From Hetaerina americana (Eukaryota; Arthropoda; Insecta; Odonata; Calopterygidae), in assembly GCA_022747635.1 (NCBI GenBank), contig JAKTNV010000169.1, forward strand, positions 340,501 to 404,500: 64,000 nt of DNA, read 5' to 3'. Below, in pieces: positions 10,129-20,847 of this stretch. The notes under the pieces were generated by a model, which made no database searches, was not told the origin of the DNA, and saw only the letters and a program-made list of their open reading frames with translations. Made by a program: the position numbers and the translations under genes. The stretch's first letter is position 1. Each line of letters opens with the position of its first letter.

Positions 10129-12303
10129 GTTTTAATTTATTTTGCCAAAATGTGAGATGTCTACGTAATAAGATAACGGAGATAAAGGCAACAGTCAAAC
10201 ATGGTGGCTAAAATGTGCTATGTCTCAATGAGCACTGGATTGCAAAAAATGAATTTGATGTGTATAACATTAGTGATTTTGGCTGGGCATCATTCTACTG
10301 CCGATCTGTAGCAAAAAACGGTGGTACCTGTATTTATGTCCTGAAAGGTATGCCCTTCAAGGTAATTGACTTGGACAAATTCTGACTGGAATTGCACTTT
10401 GAAATATCTGCAATCATATTGAAGGACCTGAATTTTATCATTGCTTCTGTGAGAAATGATTTACTTAGTTACTACCACTCATACAAAACCAGTGGAAGCC
10501 AGCATGACAAAGAGGCTTACTTGAAATACAAAAGAGATTATTATAATTTAGTTAGGTGTGCAAAAAATAATGCTTACAAGGATTTTATATTGAATGCAAA
10601 AATAAACAAAAGGCAGCATGGAGTATAATCAATCAAGAAGTTGGTCATGGTAATGGAAAAGAAAATCTTCCTTTCACCCCAGATGCTGTAAATAATTTTT
10701 TCTTAAAAGCTGTTGAAGACAATTTGTTCTCTCAAAAAGTTGATGCTGCCAATATTGGTAATATGCTGTAAAATCTTCCTCCGAATAATTTAAATTTTAA
10801 ATGGAATTTTGTTACTACACTTGATATTATATCGACTGTTAAAAAATTTAAAAAATCCAACAGTAAGGATATTTATGGTCTTTCAAACTCCCTAATAAAG
10901 GACATTATTGTGCTCATTGCGGAACCATTAGCAATGTTAGTCAATTTATGTTTTGAGACAGGAGATTTTTCAACAGCTCTAAAATATTCCAAAACAGTAA
11001 CTGTTATAAGAAAGGTGATAAAGATGATTTAGCTAACTACCGCCCCATTTCCAAGGTCCCCGTTATTTGGTAAAATTTTTGAAGCTATTATGAAAGATCA
11101 AATATGTAATTTTTTTGAGTTAAATAATCTGTTTTCCAAATCCCAGTATGGCTTTCGATCTGGGAAATCTACAATTTTGGCAGTAGAGTCCATAGTTAAT
11201 TGTGTCATTAATGCATTCGAAGAAAAGGAATGAGTCTCAGTGACACTATGTGATCTTAGTAAGGCCTTCGACTGTGTTAATCATTTAATATTACTAACAA
11301 AGCTAGAATATTATGGTATTAAGGGAGTTGCACTGAAACTAATGAAGTCATATTTGGATGATCGCCACCAATTGGTTGAACTTGATTGCTGTCAGTCTGC
11401 AGCTCTTAAAGTAAAATGTGGTGTACCACAGGACTCTGTGCTTGGCCCAGTACTTTTCATTATCATGATTAATGATTTGCCCTGTAATATGAAACCTAGA
11501 TCTGTTTTATTTGCTGATGACACTACTTTTGTGCAAAAGTGTCAACCTCTAGAAGATGCAAAGTTACGATCTAGCGCTACCCAAAAACAGGCTAAGGAAT
11601 GGTTTGATGTTAATCATTTACAATTAAATACTAACAAAACTCAGCATATTGTGTGCAGTCTTAAATCAAAAAAACTGATATTGAAACTGCTAAAATACTA
11701 GGAATTTATATTGATACAAAACTTATTTGGGAGACTCACATCAGTCAGACCTGTAATAAACTTAGTAAAGCTGTTTATATGTTAAGAAAGCTCAACTTTA
11801 TCATTTCAAATGAGTATCGTTTAACACTTTACCATGCCTTCTTTCAATGTCATTTGAATTATGGTGTTGAGTTATGGGGTCATTCCCCTCATGTTAAACA
11901 AATTTTGCTATTGCAAAAGAGAGCTATTCGCTCTCTTGCTAATATACCACCATGTGATTCCTGCAAACCTTTTTTTATTAGGTATAGAATCATGACTGTA
12001 TTTTGTTTGTATATCTTTAAGGCTCTGACTCATGTGAAAGTTAATCTAGAAACTTACCAATTAAGATCCAACCTCCATAACTATTCCACAAGAGGTAAAT
12101 TGAATCTAAATACTACTTATTGTAGATTGTCATTAACATACAACACATTTCATAATATGAACATACCACTGTATAACTATCTGCCTACTCAGTTGAAATC
12201 AGATGCTATCCAGAGTTTCAAGAATAGGGTATATACCTGGTTACTTGCTCACCAACTATACTCATTGGATGAATTCTTTTGTGACAATTTTCATCACATT
12301 TAA
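10129..12303 (+). pseudogene. CR1-group ORF2 (endonuclease remnant and reverse transcriptase), copy A
   Basis: The endonuclease start (NVRCLRNKITEI, LCLNEHWI) is present near 10145-10250, but the GDLN and SDH-bearing part is deleted at about 10451. The RT runs from about 11040: LSKAFDCVNH, CGVPQDSVLGPVLF and FADDTTF near 11510, then a conserved C-terminus from 11779 to 12303 (YGVELWGHSP). Breaks include a TGA at about 11231 where copy B reads Ser, and a frameshift near 11670-11700. Non-functional. Confidence 0.85.
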
Positions 12304-12378
12304 GAAAGTATGTTTATATGTTAAATTATACTTATATTGACGACATTTAATATGGTTGTACCATTTTTAAAATGAATA

Positions 12379-12412
<34 letters not shown>

Positions 12413-12726
12413 GGTTGAACAGCAATGGTGATAGTGGGCAACCCTGCCTTACACCTCTTCCTAACACTACCCATCAGGACTCTTCATTTCCCACTCGCAA
12501 CTGAGCAGTCTGAGACATATACAGGTTGCGGATTAGTCTCCTTTCCCGCCAATCTATTCCTATTTCCTGCAATATACTCATTAGTTTTTCACAATTCACT
12601 CTATCAAATGCTTTTTCGAAAGCTAAAAAACAGGCAAATACATCCTGGTTGTGTTCTATATTCCTCTCGATTAATAATCTCATTACTGCAATGGCATCAC
12701 GCAAATCTCTCCCCTTCTTAAACCCT
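12413..12726 (-). pseudogene. RTE reverse transcriptase fragment, right side of the CR1 insertion
   Basis: Minus strand encodes RDAIAVMRLLIERNIEHNQD, FEKAFDRVN and SILQEIGIDWRERRLIRNLY, the RT core of the RTE family. It matches 14660-14975. It continues the fragment at 8841-9117 and is cut at 12726 by a junction with a Penelope-like sequence. Confidence 0.85.
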
Positions 12727-13445
12727 GAAAATGTCTCGCAAGTTTGATGGGCATTTAAACAAAACAGAGGGACAAGGTTAGAATAAAATTGATGTTGACT
12801 GATTGTCATTAATAATTGTGAAGAGTTCACGGATTAAATGTTTAATTTTGTGTGTTCCGGGGAAGAAAGTGGTGATAATATTAGGGCTTTTTGGCAGTTT
12901 GGTTTGATGAAGGGAGTGTGTTTGGTTGAGGGTTAGGATTTTACTGCTCAGTAGCATTCATGGTACCTACATTTTCTCAGAGAGTCATGTAGCTGATACA
13001 AGTACTTCTGATGGGAGGGGATGTTGTTGCAGAGACGGAAGGCACCGACTGAGAGAGAATGGGATGGAGCACTTTGTATGAAGTAGATGGCAGCTGTCGA
13101 AATCAAGCTATTGTTCTTACTAGTTGGTTTAACGTGGACTGAGGTATAAAAGGTATTGTTTTGGAGGTGAATGTTGATATAGAGGAAAGTGATATTCAAG
13201 TCGGGTATGGAAGAAGTGAATGATACTGATGAGAATTTGAGAGATGAAATAAAAGGAGATAAATTTTTGCGTCTGAGGAACCAAAGGAGGAAAATATCAT
13301 TGATATAGTGGGCCCAGAAGAGTGGTTTGAAGGTTTGTTATTGCAGAAAGTCATGTACTAGTTTACCCATAAAAAGATTGGCGTATGTAAGAGCTATACG
13401 TGTTCCCATTGCAGTGCCTTTTATTTGTAAATATATTTTATCGTT
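12727..13445 (-). pseudogene. Penelope-like element reverse transcriptase, lineage 2, copy A
   Basis: From 13445 on the minus strand the frame reads [30 protein letters not shown], then FWAHYINDIFLLW (the catalytic DD-type block, with N replacing the first D), then VHVKPTSKNN, SLSVGAFRLCNNI and KCRYHE. These follow the order of Penelope-like RT motifs (GTAMGTRMAPSYANLFMG, RYIDDIF, YVKPTD, QALRLRRIC). Stops and the altered catalytic Asp show decay. No GIY-YIG domain is seen. Copy B at 59136-60210 keeps more of the N-terminal part. Confidence 0.85.
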
Positions 13446-13527
13446 GAATTGAAATTATATAGTGAGTGTCCTTTCTTTGTGTCCCTATGGTTTAAAAATC
13501 TACATCTGTGTTATTTTGTGATTATAT

Positions 13528-13765
<238 letters not shown>

Positions 13766-13849
13766 TATTATTATTAGGTAATATACCCGTTAAGTTAGGT
13801 TTTTGGATGGACAAAGCTACTAAATAAAACATTTTGTGTGTCGTAAAAA

Positions 13850-14300
13850 AACACAAAATCCAGCATCCTACTCCATCAAGTCCCTCTTCATCTCTGACTG
13901 CTCTAGGCCTCCCTTCATCCCGTCCAACTTCCCTATCCTGCTCCTTCACTTTCCTCGTTTGTCTTAAATTCTCCCCTCTATCACAGTCTTCAACATCCCA
14001 CTGCCGGTCAATACCCCCTTCACCCTTTTTTCCTGCCTCTGTAGGATTGCTCCAAACAAGCCCCTTCACGCCCACCATACCAAGTACTTCCTTGTTTGTT
14101 TTCTTCTCTGTCCATTTCACCTTCCCCTTTCTTCTCCACACCCACATTTCAAAAGCCTCCAGTCTACGTCTATCCTCCTGCTTCAATGACCACATTTTCG
14201 CACCGAACATAGCTATGCTCCATATCAGTGTTTTTACGAGTCTTTTTTTAACATCCTTACTCAACGTCCCTGTCATCAACTCCCCCACCTTGTGAAAGCC
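13850..14300 (-). pseudogene. RTE ORF2 C-terminal domain, copy A
   Basis: Minus-strand frame reads [15 protein letters not shown], then [11 protein letters not shown], the characteristic tail of RTE ORF2, followed by a Cys-containing end ([11 protein letters not shown]). The apparent frame runs on into the (TA)n tract, which is not protein. 14301-14540 joins it to the RT in broken frames. Confidence 0.8.
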
Positions 14301-14539
14301 TCTTTGCCTAGTGCAATTCTTCTTCTTACGTCCCTACTACTTTGAACGTGTTGGTCCAAAACACTACCGAGGTATGTAAACTTTCTATCTGCTCTGGTTT
14401 TTGCCCTCCTATTTTAATGTTTAGCTTAGCATTTTTCTTTCTAGACAATCGCTTAACCTTTGTTTTATTAATATTGATTCTCATCCCATTCTGTCGCAAT
14501 GAATTTCCAATTCACTAAGCAATGCTTGCAAGCCCTTGG

Positions 14540-15412
14540 CTAACTGACAAACTAAAGCTTGGTCATCAGCAAACCTAACTGATTTTACTAATTCCCCACC
14601 CACCTTCATTCATACCTCCAGTTCTTCCCATGCCTCTTTCATCATTTCCTCGGCATATAGGTTGAACAGTAATGGTGATAATGGGCAGCCCTGCCTTACA
14701 CCTCTTCCTAACCCTGCCCAGCCGGACTCCCCATTCCCCGCTCGCACCAGAGCAGTCTGAGACATATGCAGGTTGCGGATTAGCCTCCTGTCCCGCCAAT
14801 CTCTTCCTATTTCCTGCAATATACTCATTAGTTTTTCCCAATTCAGTCTATCAAATGCTTTTTCGAAAGCTACAAAACAGGCAAATACATCCTGGTTGTG
14901 TTCTATATTCCTCAGAATTAATAATTTCATTACTGCAATGGCATCACGCGTATCTTTCCCCTTCCTAAACCCAAACTGATCCTCCCCTAAGTAATCATAT
15001 GCCCCATTCTCCATCCTTTTGTTTATGATCCTGAGAACAACTTTAGCTGCATGGGATATCAAACCTATCATCCTGTAGTCCTCACATGATGTTCCCCTAA
15101 CCTCTTTCGAATTGGAATTAAAAATGATCTCACAATGTCTTCCGGCCAGATTCCCTCCTCATAAATACTACGGATCCGCCCATATAGCCTCTTCCTCCCA
15201 CATTTTCCTAAGCCTTTTAAAAGTTCGGCGGAAATGTTATCCATCCCCACAGCCTTATTTAGTTTCATCTCCCTTAATGCCCTTTCTATCTCATTGTCTA
15301 GTATGCCTGGACCTAAGCCATCTTCCTCTACGTCATGTTCCTCCTCTATGTCTAACCTTGTTGGTCTAAGTTCTTTATTATTCCTTCCATCTCTCTTGGA
15401 TCTTCCCTGCAT
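14540..15412 (-). pseudogene. RTE ORF2 reverse transcriptase, copy A
   Basis: Two adjoining frames (15412-15068 and 15071-14610) carry LREMKLNKAVGMDNISAELL, DQFGFRKGKDTRDAIAVM, ACFVAFEKAFDRLN, GVRQGCPLSPLLFNLYAEEM. An in-frame TGA follows at about 14611, and the catalytic FADD block comes straight after it (about 14563-14577). 15413-15645, toward the endonuclease, shows no recognisable domain beyond the expected linker. Confidence 0.88.
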
Positions 15413-15645
15413 CCAATATTACCTTACCCACCTTATCTCTAACTGCGATCGTTGATCTCCCTTTCTTACTTCCCGATAAAGAGTTAACTTTGCTGTACAG
15501 CGCACCGATTTCACCCTTCCTCTACAGACTTTCCATATCCTCGCACTGTCTTCCACCATGCTTCTTTTGCTTTATTTGTTGCCCGCCTCAATTTATTGTT
15601 TAATTCTTTGTACTTCATTTTGCCTAATTCTGTATTTACATTCTT

Positions 15646-16816
15646 CTATTTTCGCCGGTCATCCATCTTTGTAATCATCTCATCCGTGATCCATGGTTTC
15701 GTGGTCCTTTTAGCGTTAACGATTCCAATAGTGTCTTTTGCATCTTTAGACAACCCTTTCTTGATACATTCCCATTTTTCCTTGATAGTACGTAGCTCTT
15801 CACCATCCGCCATGATTTCCTCAACCACCTGTTTGAATTCCTTCATTTTCAAGCCATTTAATGCTTCCACATTCCATTTTCCAACTTGCCGCAGCTGCCG
15901 TATCTTTTCGAAACGGACGCTACAGTTCATAATAACTAAATTGTGGTCTAAGTCCGCATCCGCTCCCGGGAAGCTGTGAGAATTTATCACACTGTTGCTA
16001 AACCTGTGTCTAACCAGGATATAATCTAGCTGATACCTCTCTGAGTCACCTGGCATTTTCCATGTATACCTGCATCTTTTGTGGTGTCTAAACCAAGTGT
16101 TGGTGATGACTAGCCCGTCTCCAGCAGAATTTAACTGCTTTCTCCCCGCGGTCATTCCTTGTGCCTAAACCGTAGTCCCTGACCTCATCACCATCTCTTC
16201 CTTAGCCTACCGTCGCATTCCAATCCGCCATCACTATCAAATGTTTCCCTGCAGGTTCAAACGCGATTATGTCCTCTAACTGATCGTATATCCTATCGAA
16301 CTCCTCTGCCTTCTGGTTGCTCGGTTGCATGTATACCTGAATAATGACCAAGTTCGTCGGCTCTATTTTTATCTCAACTAGTAGTATTCTATCCGGTACC
16401 TGCTCTATATTGACTACGCTTCTCCCTACCTCTTCATTTAATACTATAGCAACCCCTCGTTGGCTCTCGTCCCCGCCGCTGTATATTATTCTATACTTAT
16501 CACTCCAATTATTCCCGCTATCTTTCCATCTCACCTCGCATAGACCTAAAATATCGATATTTCCCCTTTCCATCTGTCGCTTATCATTCACCAGTTTCCC
16601 TGTTCTCATCATTGTCCTAACATTCCACGTTCCTATTCTAATTAATTTGGTCTCCTTCTGTTGCGTTTTCTGTCCTGCTGCTGCCGGTTTTCTCTTGCAA
16701 GGGTTTCGTGGGATGACGACCGCGGAAGCCTTGCCTCCCCCGCTGCCGGCTACGACACACGGCCGATTGGGCCGAGCCCCATAGTTGCCAGGACTCAAAA
16801 TCTTTGTATAGTCCAT
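15646..16816 (-). pseudogene. RTE ORF2 endonuclease, copy A
   Basis: The minus-strand frame from 16816 carries IRIGTWNVRTMMRTGKL, ILGLCEVRWKDSG, RGVAIVLNE, VIIQVYMQPS and MADWNATVG, the APE endonuclease blocks, including the catalytic E of CEVRW and the D/N of DWNA. A stop follows at 16202. The domain resumes at 16155 after a frameshift with LDYILVRHRFSNSV and DADLDHNLVI, the terminal DH block. It would nick target DNA if intact. Confidence 0.85.
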
Positions 16817-17003
16817 AATGTAAATCTTTGGAATGGTAATTGAGGTAGTTTCCCGTTGCGTTGCTCAATCGTTTTTTTAACGTGACACCATGATTTCTTG
16901 GCCGCCCCACTTGGGTCCGACGCCATTGCAGCCGCCTCACTGAGGAACAGACGCTGCGTGGACTACCTTTCGTCTGGCTCCAAACCTTTGACCTATCTGG
17001 CAT
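16638..17003 (-). CDS. RTE short basic ORF overlapping the ORF2 start
   Basis: A 121-codon frame (ATG at 17003) rich in Arg and Lys (SSVRRLQWRRTQVGRPRN near residues 16-33). It overlaps the first 60 codons of ORF2 in another frame. RTE elements often carry a short ORF1 overlapping ORF2, so this may be that gene. The same frame is open in copy B (63208-63573), but the copies are too alike for this to prove coding. Confidence 0.45.
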   Translation of the reverse strand: MPDRSKVWSQTKGSPRSVCSSVRRLQWRRTQVGRPRNHGVTLKKRLSNATGNYLNYHSKDLHYGLYKDFESWQLWGSAQSAVCRSRQRGRQGFRGRHPTKPLQEKTGSSRTENATEGDQIN

Positions 17004-17111
17004 TGGTTACCCTACCAGGAGCAATTATTATAACTCCCGCCAGCACAGCTCTAGGGGTCATCGGAACGCACGAGCCATTCCACCACGTGAAGATTGTAGT
17101 CCGGGGAGGGT

Positions 17112-17118
<7 letters not shown>

Positions 17119-17155
<37 letters not shown>
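17119..17155. repeat. Short (TA)n tract at the RTE 5' edge
   Basis: About 37 bp of TA repeat; the duplicate near 63690-63702 has only about 13 bp. Confidence 0.9.
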
Positions 17156-17158
<3 letters not shown>

Positions 17159-17600
17159 CCAACAGGAATATTTTATTAGTTGAATAATATATCGGTCCTT
17201 TCTATTTTATAATTTCCATTTCATCTGTACTTATCGTCATTTTAGAGATAGCTTCACATACCTTTGATTATAAATATGAAAAAATAGCAGTCTTAAGTTA
17301 TGTGAATATTTATTTATAAAATTAAAATGTTAAGGGGTTAAGAACCCATTTCAATTATATTTTGCAAAAAAAATTAGTCTCCATTCATGCGGTAAATAAT
17401 TGATAGTTACGACCAATGAATGCATTGAATCATAAATGCTTTTGACTATATCTACCGTAAGTATGCAGAAGATTAGAGCCAGGCGATTGAAATCAATTCC
17501 AAAGATGAGAAAGATCAAAATATCAAAAAAAACTATCAACGCGACGACAAAATATGTCGCCTCACTGCTTTTACGCTATGATTTGAAAGTCGAAACGAGA
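17156..17600. other. AT-rich non-coding sequence, end of the left duplicate
   Basis: No domain is seen. 17120-17450 is repeated at 63690-64000 up to the window edge, so the duplication extends at least this far. Confidence 0.6.
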
Positions 17601-17850
17601 CAAAGAAACTGCGGGAGATGCCGCAACAGTAACTTTTAACGGACACATCCGGCATCTCCCGCAGTTTATTTGGAATTTGTCAAGATGTAAACAGATAAGT
17701 GTTTAAAAGTTGGCTCTTTAACCGTGTGGTGCATCCCGCACACGACTACGAATACCTGTGGCATTGTATATACGGTATTTCGTCACAACATCTTGTTCCT
17801 TTAAAACCCTCAAAATTTCTGAGTTTAAGAGGAGGCCTCGATAGCAGAGC
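17600..17850. repeat. SINE-like or MITE-like repeat related to the tRNA-like insertion
   Basis: It starts with a 62-bp inverted repeat (arms 17606-17623 and 17650-17667, exact, AAACTGCGGGAGATGCCG on the left). 17605-17643 is nearly identical, in reverse, to 21069-21105 inside the insertion at 20821-21113. Near 17813-17850 there is a second match (AATTTCTGAGTTTAAGAGG, then GCCTCG) to the tRNA-like core of that insertion. The middle part differs, so the two are members or relatives of one family. Confidence 0.6.
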
Positions 17851-18245
17851 ACAGGCATGTCCTGCCTGTGTTCACCGAGTGTCTCAATTTCGCCGGCGTC
17901 CGAGGCTTCGGCCGCCGGGATTCGGAGAGCGGCGCTGCCGGACTCTCTCGGAAGTCGAGGTTCCGATCGTGTTTTGTGTCGAGCGGCGGTTGACCGCCTA
18001 GTTCATCAAGAAGCGTGCGGTTTGACTCTCGACTTCTGCTGCCGGGAAGGCCGTGCTTTCGTTCTGTTTACTGGATCAAGACTGGCCTTGACTTTTGGTG
18101 TAGAGCTTAGGCTCATTTTTATTTGCTACCAACGGTCGCGTGTGGCGGGGAGGGAGTGCGCAAGAGTGTTTATTTCTTTCTTGGAGTGCTTTCGGTGCGC
18201 TCTCCATGTTTTCGCGCTGGCGTGCTCAATTTGATTTGTTTCAAA
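17851..18245 (+). other. GC-rich leader of a Tx1/L1-like LINE
   Basis: Compositionally distinct from its AT-rich surroundings and without a domain-bearing frame. It lies directly before the ORF1 ATG at 18246, so I read it as 5' untranslated and promoter sequence of the element. Confidence 0.45.
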
Positions 18246-18960
18246 ATGGTCGTACATCATGTGGACACGCTCGCCTTGCAAATTGACGATAAGGCGAAGG
18301 CCCCTGCTCCGTTGGAGGTCCACCTCCTTACACTAGAACCACTGGGCCTCACACCGGAAGAGATAATGGCGATCTAATTTGGATATAACCGCCATTTGGT
18401 ATTCCTGAAGTTGGCAACTGAAGCTACTATGAAGAGGATTCTATATTTTATCCCACGAAAGCTACCGTTTCAATCCCTAAAGATCCAAGGACGACGATTA
18501 CCATTGACGAGACTTTCGGTAGCCTTTGTAATGTCTGGGTTCTTCGTCTTCCCGTGGAGACCCCATTGGAAGATATAACAAGTGAGCTTCAACGTTTAGG
18601 AAAAATCCATCGCTCGTGGGAGAACAGGTGGGAGGGCGACAAAATGGCGCGCGTGCTGACAGGTATGACAGTGGTGCGAATGACGGTGGAAAGAAATATC
18701 TCGTCGTACCTCCACATTGGCGGCAACCGGGCCATCATTCAATCTACGAGGGTCAGCGCCGCACCTGCGCCCGTTGCAACCAAGAAGGCCATGGTGGAGG
18801 AAAGCCAAGGTGTCCGCAATATTACCAGGGGTCCTCTTAGAGGTGGACCAATTCGATCGATCTCCTCCGGTTTCTCCCGACGGAGCCCCTTCGGCAGATG
18901 ACCTCCAGTCCACTCCCGGCCCCCCACGAGGCCACCTCCTGGGTTTGGCCGGTTACTAGC
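18246..18960 (+). pseudogene. Tx1/L1-like LINE ORF1 (gag-like, one CCHC knuckle)
   Basis: Pieces in different frames give an ORF1 order: VEVHLL-like N-terminus (LEVHLLTLEPLGLTPEEI), then a stretch ending in WENRWEGDKMARVLTGMTVV, then ISSYLHIGGNRAIIQ, then CARCNQEGHGGGKPRCP, a CCHC zinc knuckle for RNA binding. The pattern of a SYL-type block just before a CCHC is familiar from Tx1/L1-like and related ORF1 proteins. At least two frameshifts and one stop (18375-18377) break it. Confidence 0.6.
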
Positions 18961-19196
18961 TGTGCTGCCTAAAAAAAGGCCCCCCGTTGAACGCTGCCGA
19001 GTTACCCGCTCTTCGTAGAGACCACGGCTGGGTCTTCTTCTTCGAACGAGGTCGAGGGGGAGGTATGCAGTGACAACTCGAGGCCTCGATCGGCGGCCCG
19101 TCGGACGAAGCGTCCCGGGAAGCGGCGAAGCTCTTTTCGCTTGGGCTCGAGCGGCGACCGAAGCGACGTAAGCCAAGACCATGACTCTGGTACGTA

Positions 19197-19829
19197 ATGT
19201 CCGGTGCCCATAGCTGTCCTCTCATTCCACCAATTAATATTATTTCGCTTAATATTGCTGGTGTTTATAGCGCTTTAAAAAGTGCAGTCCAACGTTTTCT
19301 CCGCGATCTCAGGGCTGATGTAATCCTCCTTCAAAAGGTAAGAGAGGACATACTCTGGGATACAAACATCTTTCAGGCTTTCGGCAATTTCGCCGAAAGT
19401 CATTCTGGCACCACCACCCTAGTCCGAAATGGCATTCCGTTCTCTCATGTTCGCCGCCACGCTTCAGGCCGAAAAACGTTCGCTATCGTGAATGGTATCC
19501 ATATCACGAACCTTTACGCTCCATCCGGTGAGCGCGCGAGGGCTGAGCGCGAAAAATATTTTAATGAACTCCTTCTCCCCTACCAGTATTCTTTCTTGGG
19601 GAGGGCCATATTGGGCGGAGATTTCAACTCCATCTACCGCCGAGAGGGTAGTGCCTCGAAAAGGGATGGGGTGACATTCTATCCAAGCCGGGCACTCTCA
19701 CTGATTCGAGCGATTGACGCAGTGCGTTCTTATTGCGCCGGTCCAACCCTCTTCACGCGATCAGGGCCTAACTCTCGGACGCGGATTAACTGCCTCTTCG
19801 TCTCGGCATTCCTAAAGAATGATGTTTAG
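19197..19829 (+). pseudogene. Tx1/L1-like LINE endonuclease (ORF2 N-terminus)
   Basis: A 210-codon frame with INIISLNIAGVYSALK, ADVILLQKV (the usual Glu of LQE is replaced by Lys), TNLYAPSG, LGGDFNSIYRREGSAS and a terminal SRTRINCLFVS (usually SRIDRIYVS). This is the APE endonuclease order of Tx1/L1-like ORF2. Changes at the catalytic Glu and in the end block suggest an inactive product. The element is cut at about 19830-19984, where Gypsy G2 starts in the opposite direction, so RT is missing. Confidence 0.7.
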
Positions 19830-19984
19830 AGAGTGGACACGTGACCCTACGCGCGGAAGGATCTGGCCAGAAGTTTTCGCCCTCAGCGTCTACCCAGTTA
19901 GTGAGGGGTGCCTGAACTTCCTCCCGGAATGGCGCCACCTCAACTACATAGCCCCTTTTTACCTTTTGTTCGCTGCTACGAATG

Positions 19985-20809
19985 TTACAAAGTAATATGG
20001 GACATTGCCTTCAGGTGACACCGAAGCAATGCTCGGCAGAATAAATAAATCTCTCTCGCTGCCAATGACTCGCACTTCTTTGCTTCAACCATCTCACTCT
20101 TTATCTTCGACAACACAACGGATAACGGCGCTACTCTAATAGATTCCTCTGATACAATTTTGCTCGATCGGCCAATCCCATTACTAGCGCTGGTCTGAGT
20201 TTCGCGAACTTTGCCATCGCACAAGGGGACAACAAATCTATCCTCTCTTACTGGCGAAAAAACACAATCATCACCCGACTTCTTTATTCCAAACCGGGAG
20301 TCGGTGGAATCCTCGAAGACATCGCCATTAACTTCGTCCCTAGCGGTGCAGCTTGCTTGCGACGCGGGTGGCAATCTCTCTATGACTCTTTCGGCCTTCG
20401 CCACCTCTGCTAATTTCTGTGAATCCTTATTTAGAGATCCGTTATCCTTATTCTCTTCTGTCGATTCCTCTGTCGTTACTTGAAAACAAATTCCCTCCAT
20501 ACTACCGTTTATTCGCGAGTTACATTTCATTATCTCTGCCGGAAAAGCACTTTGGTTTTTAGTGTCGCTTATCGTTTTTTCCTCAAGGGATGCTAAATTA
20601 TACATGGCCATTTGCGAATCATTGCCATTAATTATACCATAAATGAAAGAATCAAACGCCTTGACCTCTTCGGAAACTCCAATTTCATGGGCGCCTATGG
20701 GCTCGTCCATCTGCGATGTTACGCCATTAGATTTAAGGCCTGTCTCGTGTCCCTCACCCATTCTTATTTTCCGTTTATTGAACGATATACCTTTCCCGTA
20801 ACAAACCAT
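19985..20809 (-). pseudogene. G2 protease end and pol linker
   Basis: A 274-codon frame beginning MVCYGKGISF. The residues just before it (GLDF type) lie beyond the insertion at 20821-21113; G3 has LGLDFMVKYGSS at the same place. The rest is acidic and Ser-rich with no known domain and ends in a stop at 19985, where similarity to Gypsy ends. It is probably the spacer between protease and RT. Confidence 0.6.
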
Positions 20810-20847
20810 AAAATCAAGGCAACAATTTCAGAGTGTTAAAATCATTC

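Larger units (their letters stand above)
9118..12412 (+). mobile_element. CR1-group LINE, copy A, inserted in an RTE element
   Basis: The element begins just upstream of the ORF1 ATG at 9129 and ends in an AATAAA (12375-12380) plus a (TAT)n tail (12382-12412). RTE sequence on both sides is colinear, so the insertion site is clear, with at most a few bases of target duplication. It carries a PHD-type ORF1 and an endonuclease-RT ORF2. ORF2 has a 582-bp deletion relative to copy B (55079-58836). Such elements insert by target-primed reverse transcription. Confidence 0.85.
13766..17115 (-). mobile_element. RTE-clade LINE, copy A, nearly full length
   Basis: About 3.35 kb on the minus strand: a 5' leader (17115-16900), overlapping short ORF1, endonuclease (16816-15646), RT (15412 to about 14540) and C-terminus (14300-13850), ending beside the (TA)n tract. 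The order and motifs match RTE elements (GTWNVRTM endonuclease start, [18 protein letters not shown]-terminus). Copy B is at 60320-63690 and is very similar. Both share frameshifts and stops, so neither is active. Confidence 0.88.

Noticed and set aside
12425..12721. Plus-strand frame with hydrophobic stretch
   Set aside because: Antisense to the RTE reverse transcriptase; repeated versions at 14672 and 61228 follow the RTE copies.
16344..16784. Plus-strand 146-codon frame
   Set aside because: It is antisense to the RTE endonuclease, whose motifs are clear on the minus strand.
17857..18234. Plus-strand 125-codon Cys-rich frame
   Set aside because: It lies in the GC-rich leader of the Tx1-like element, overlaps other frames and has no recognisable domain.
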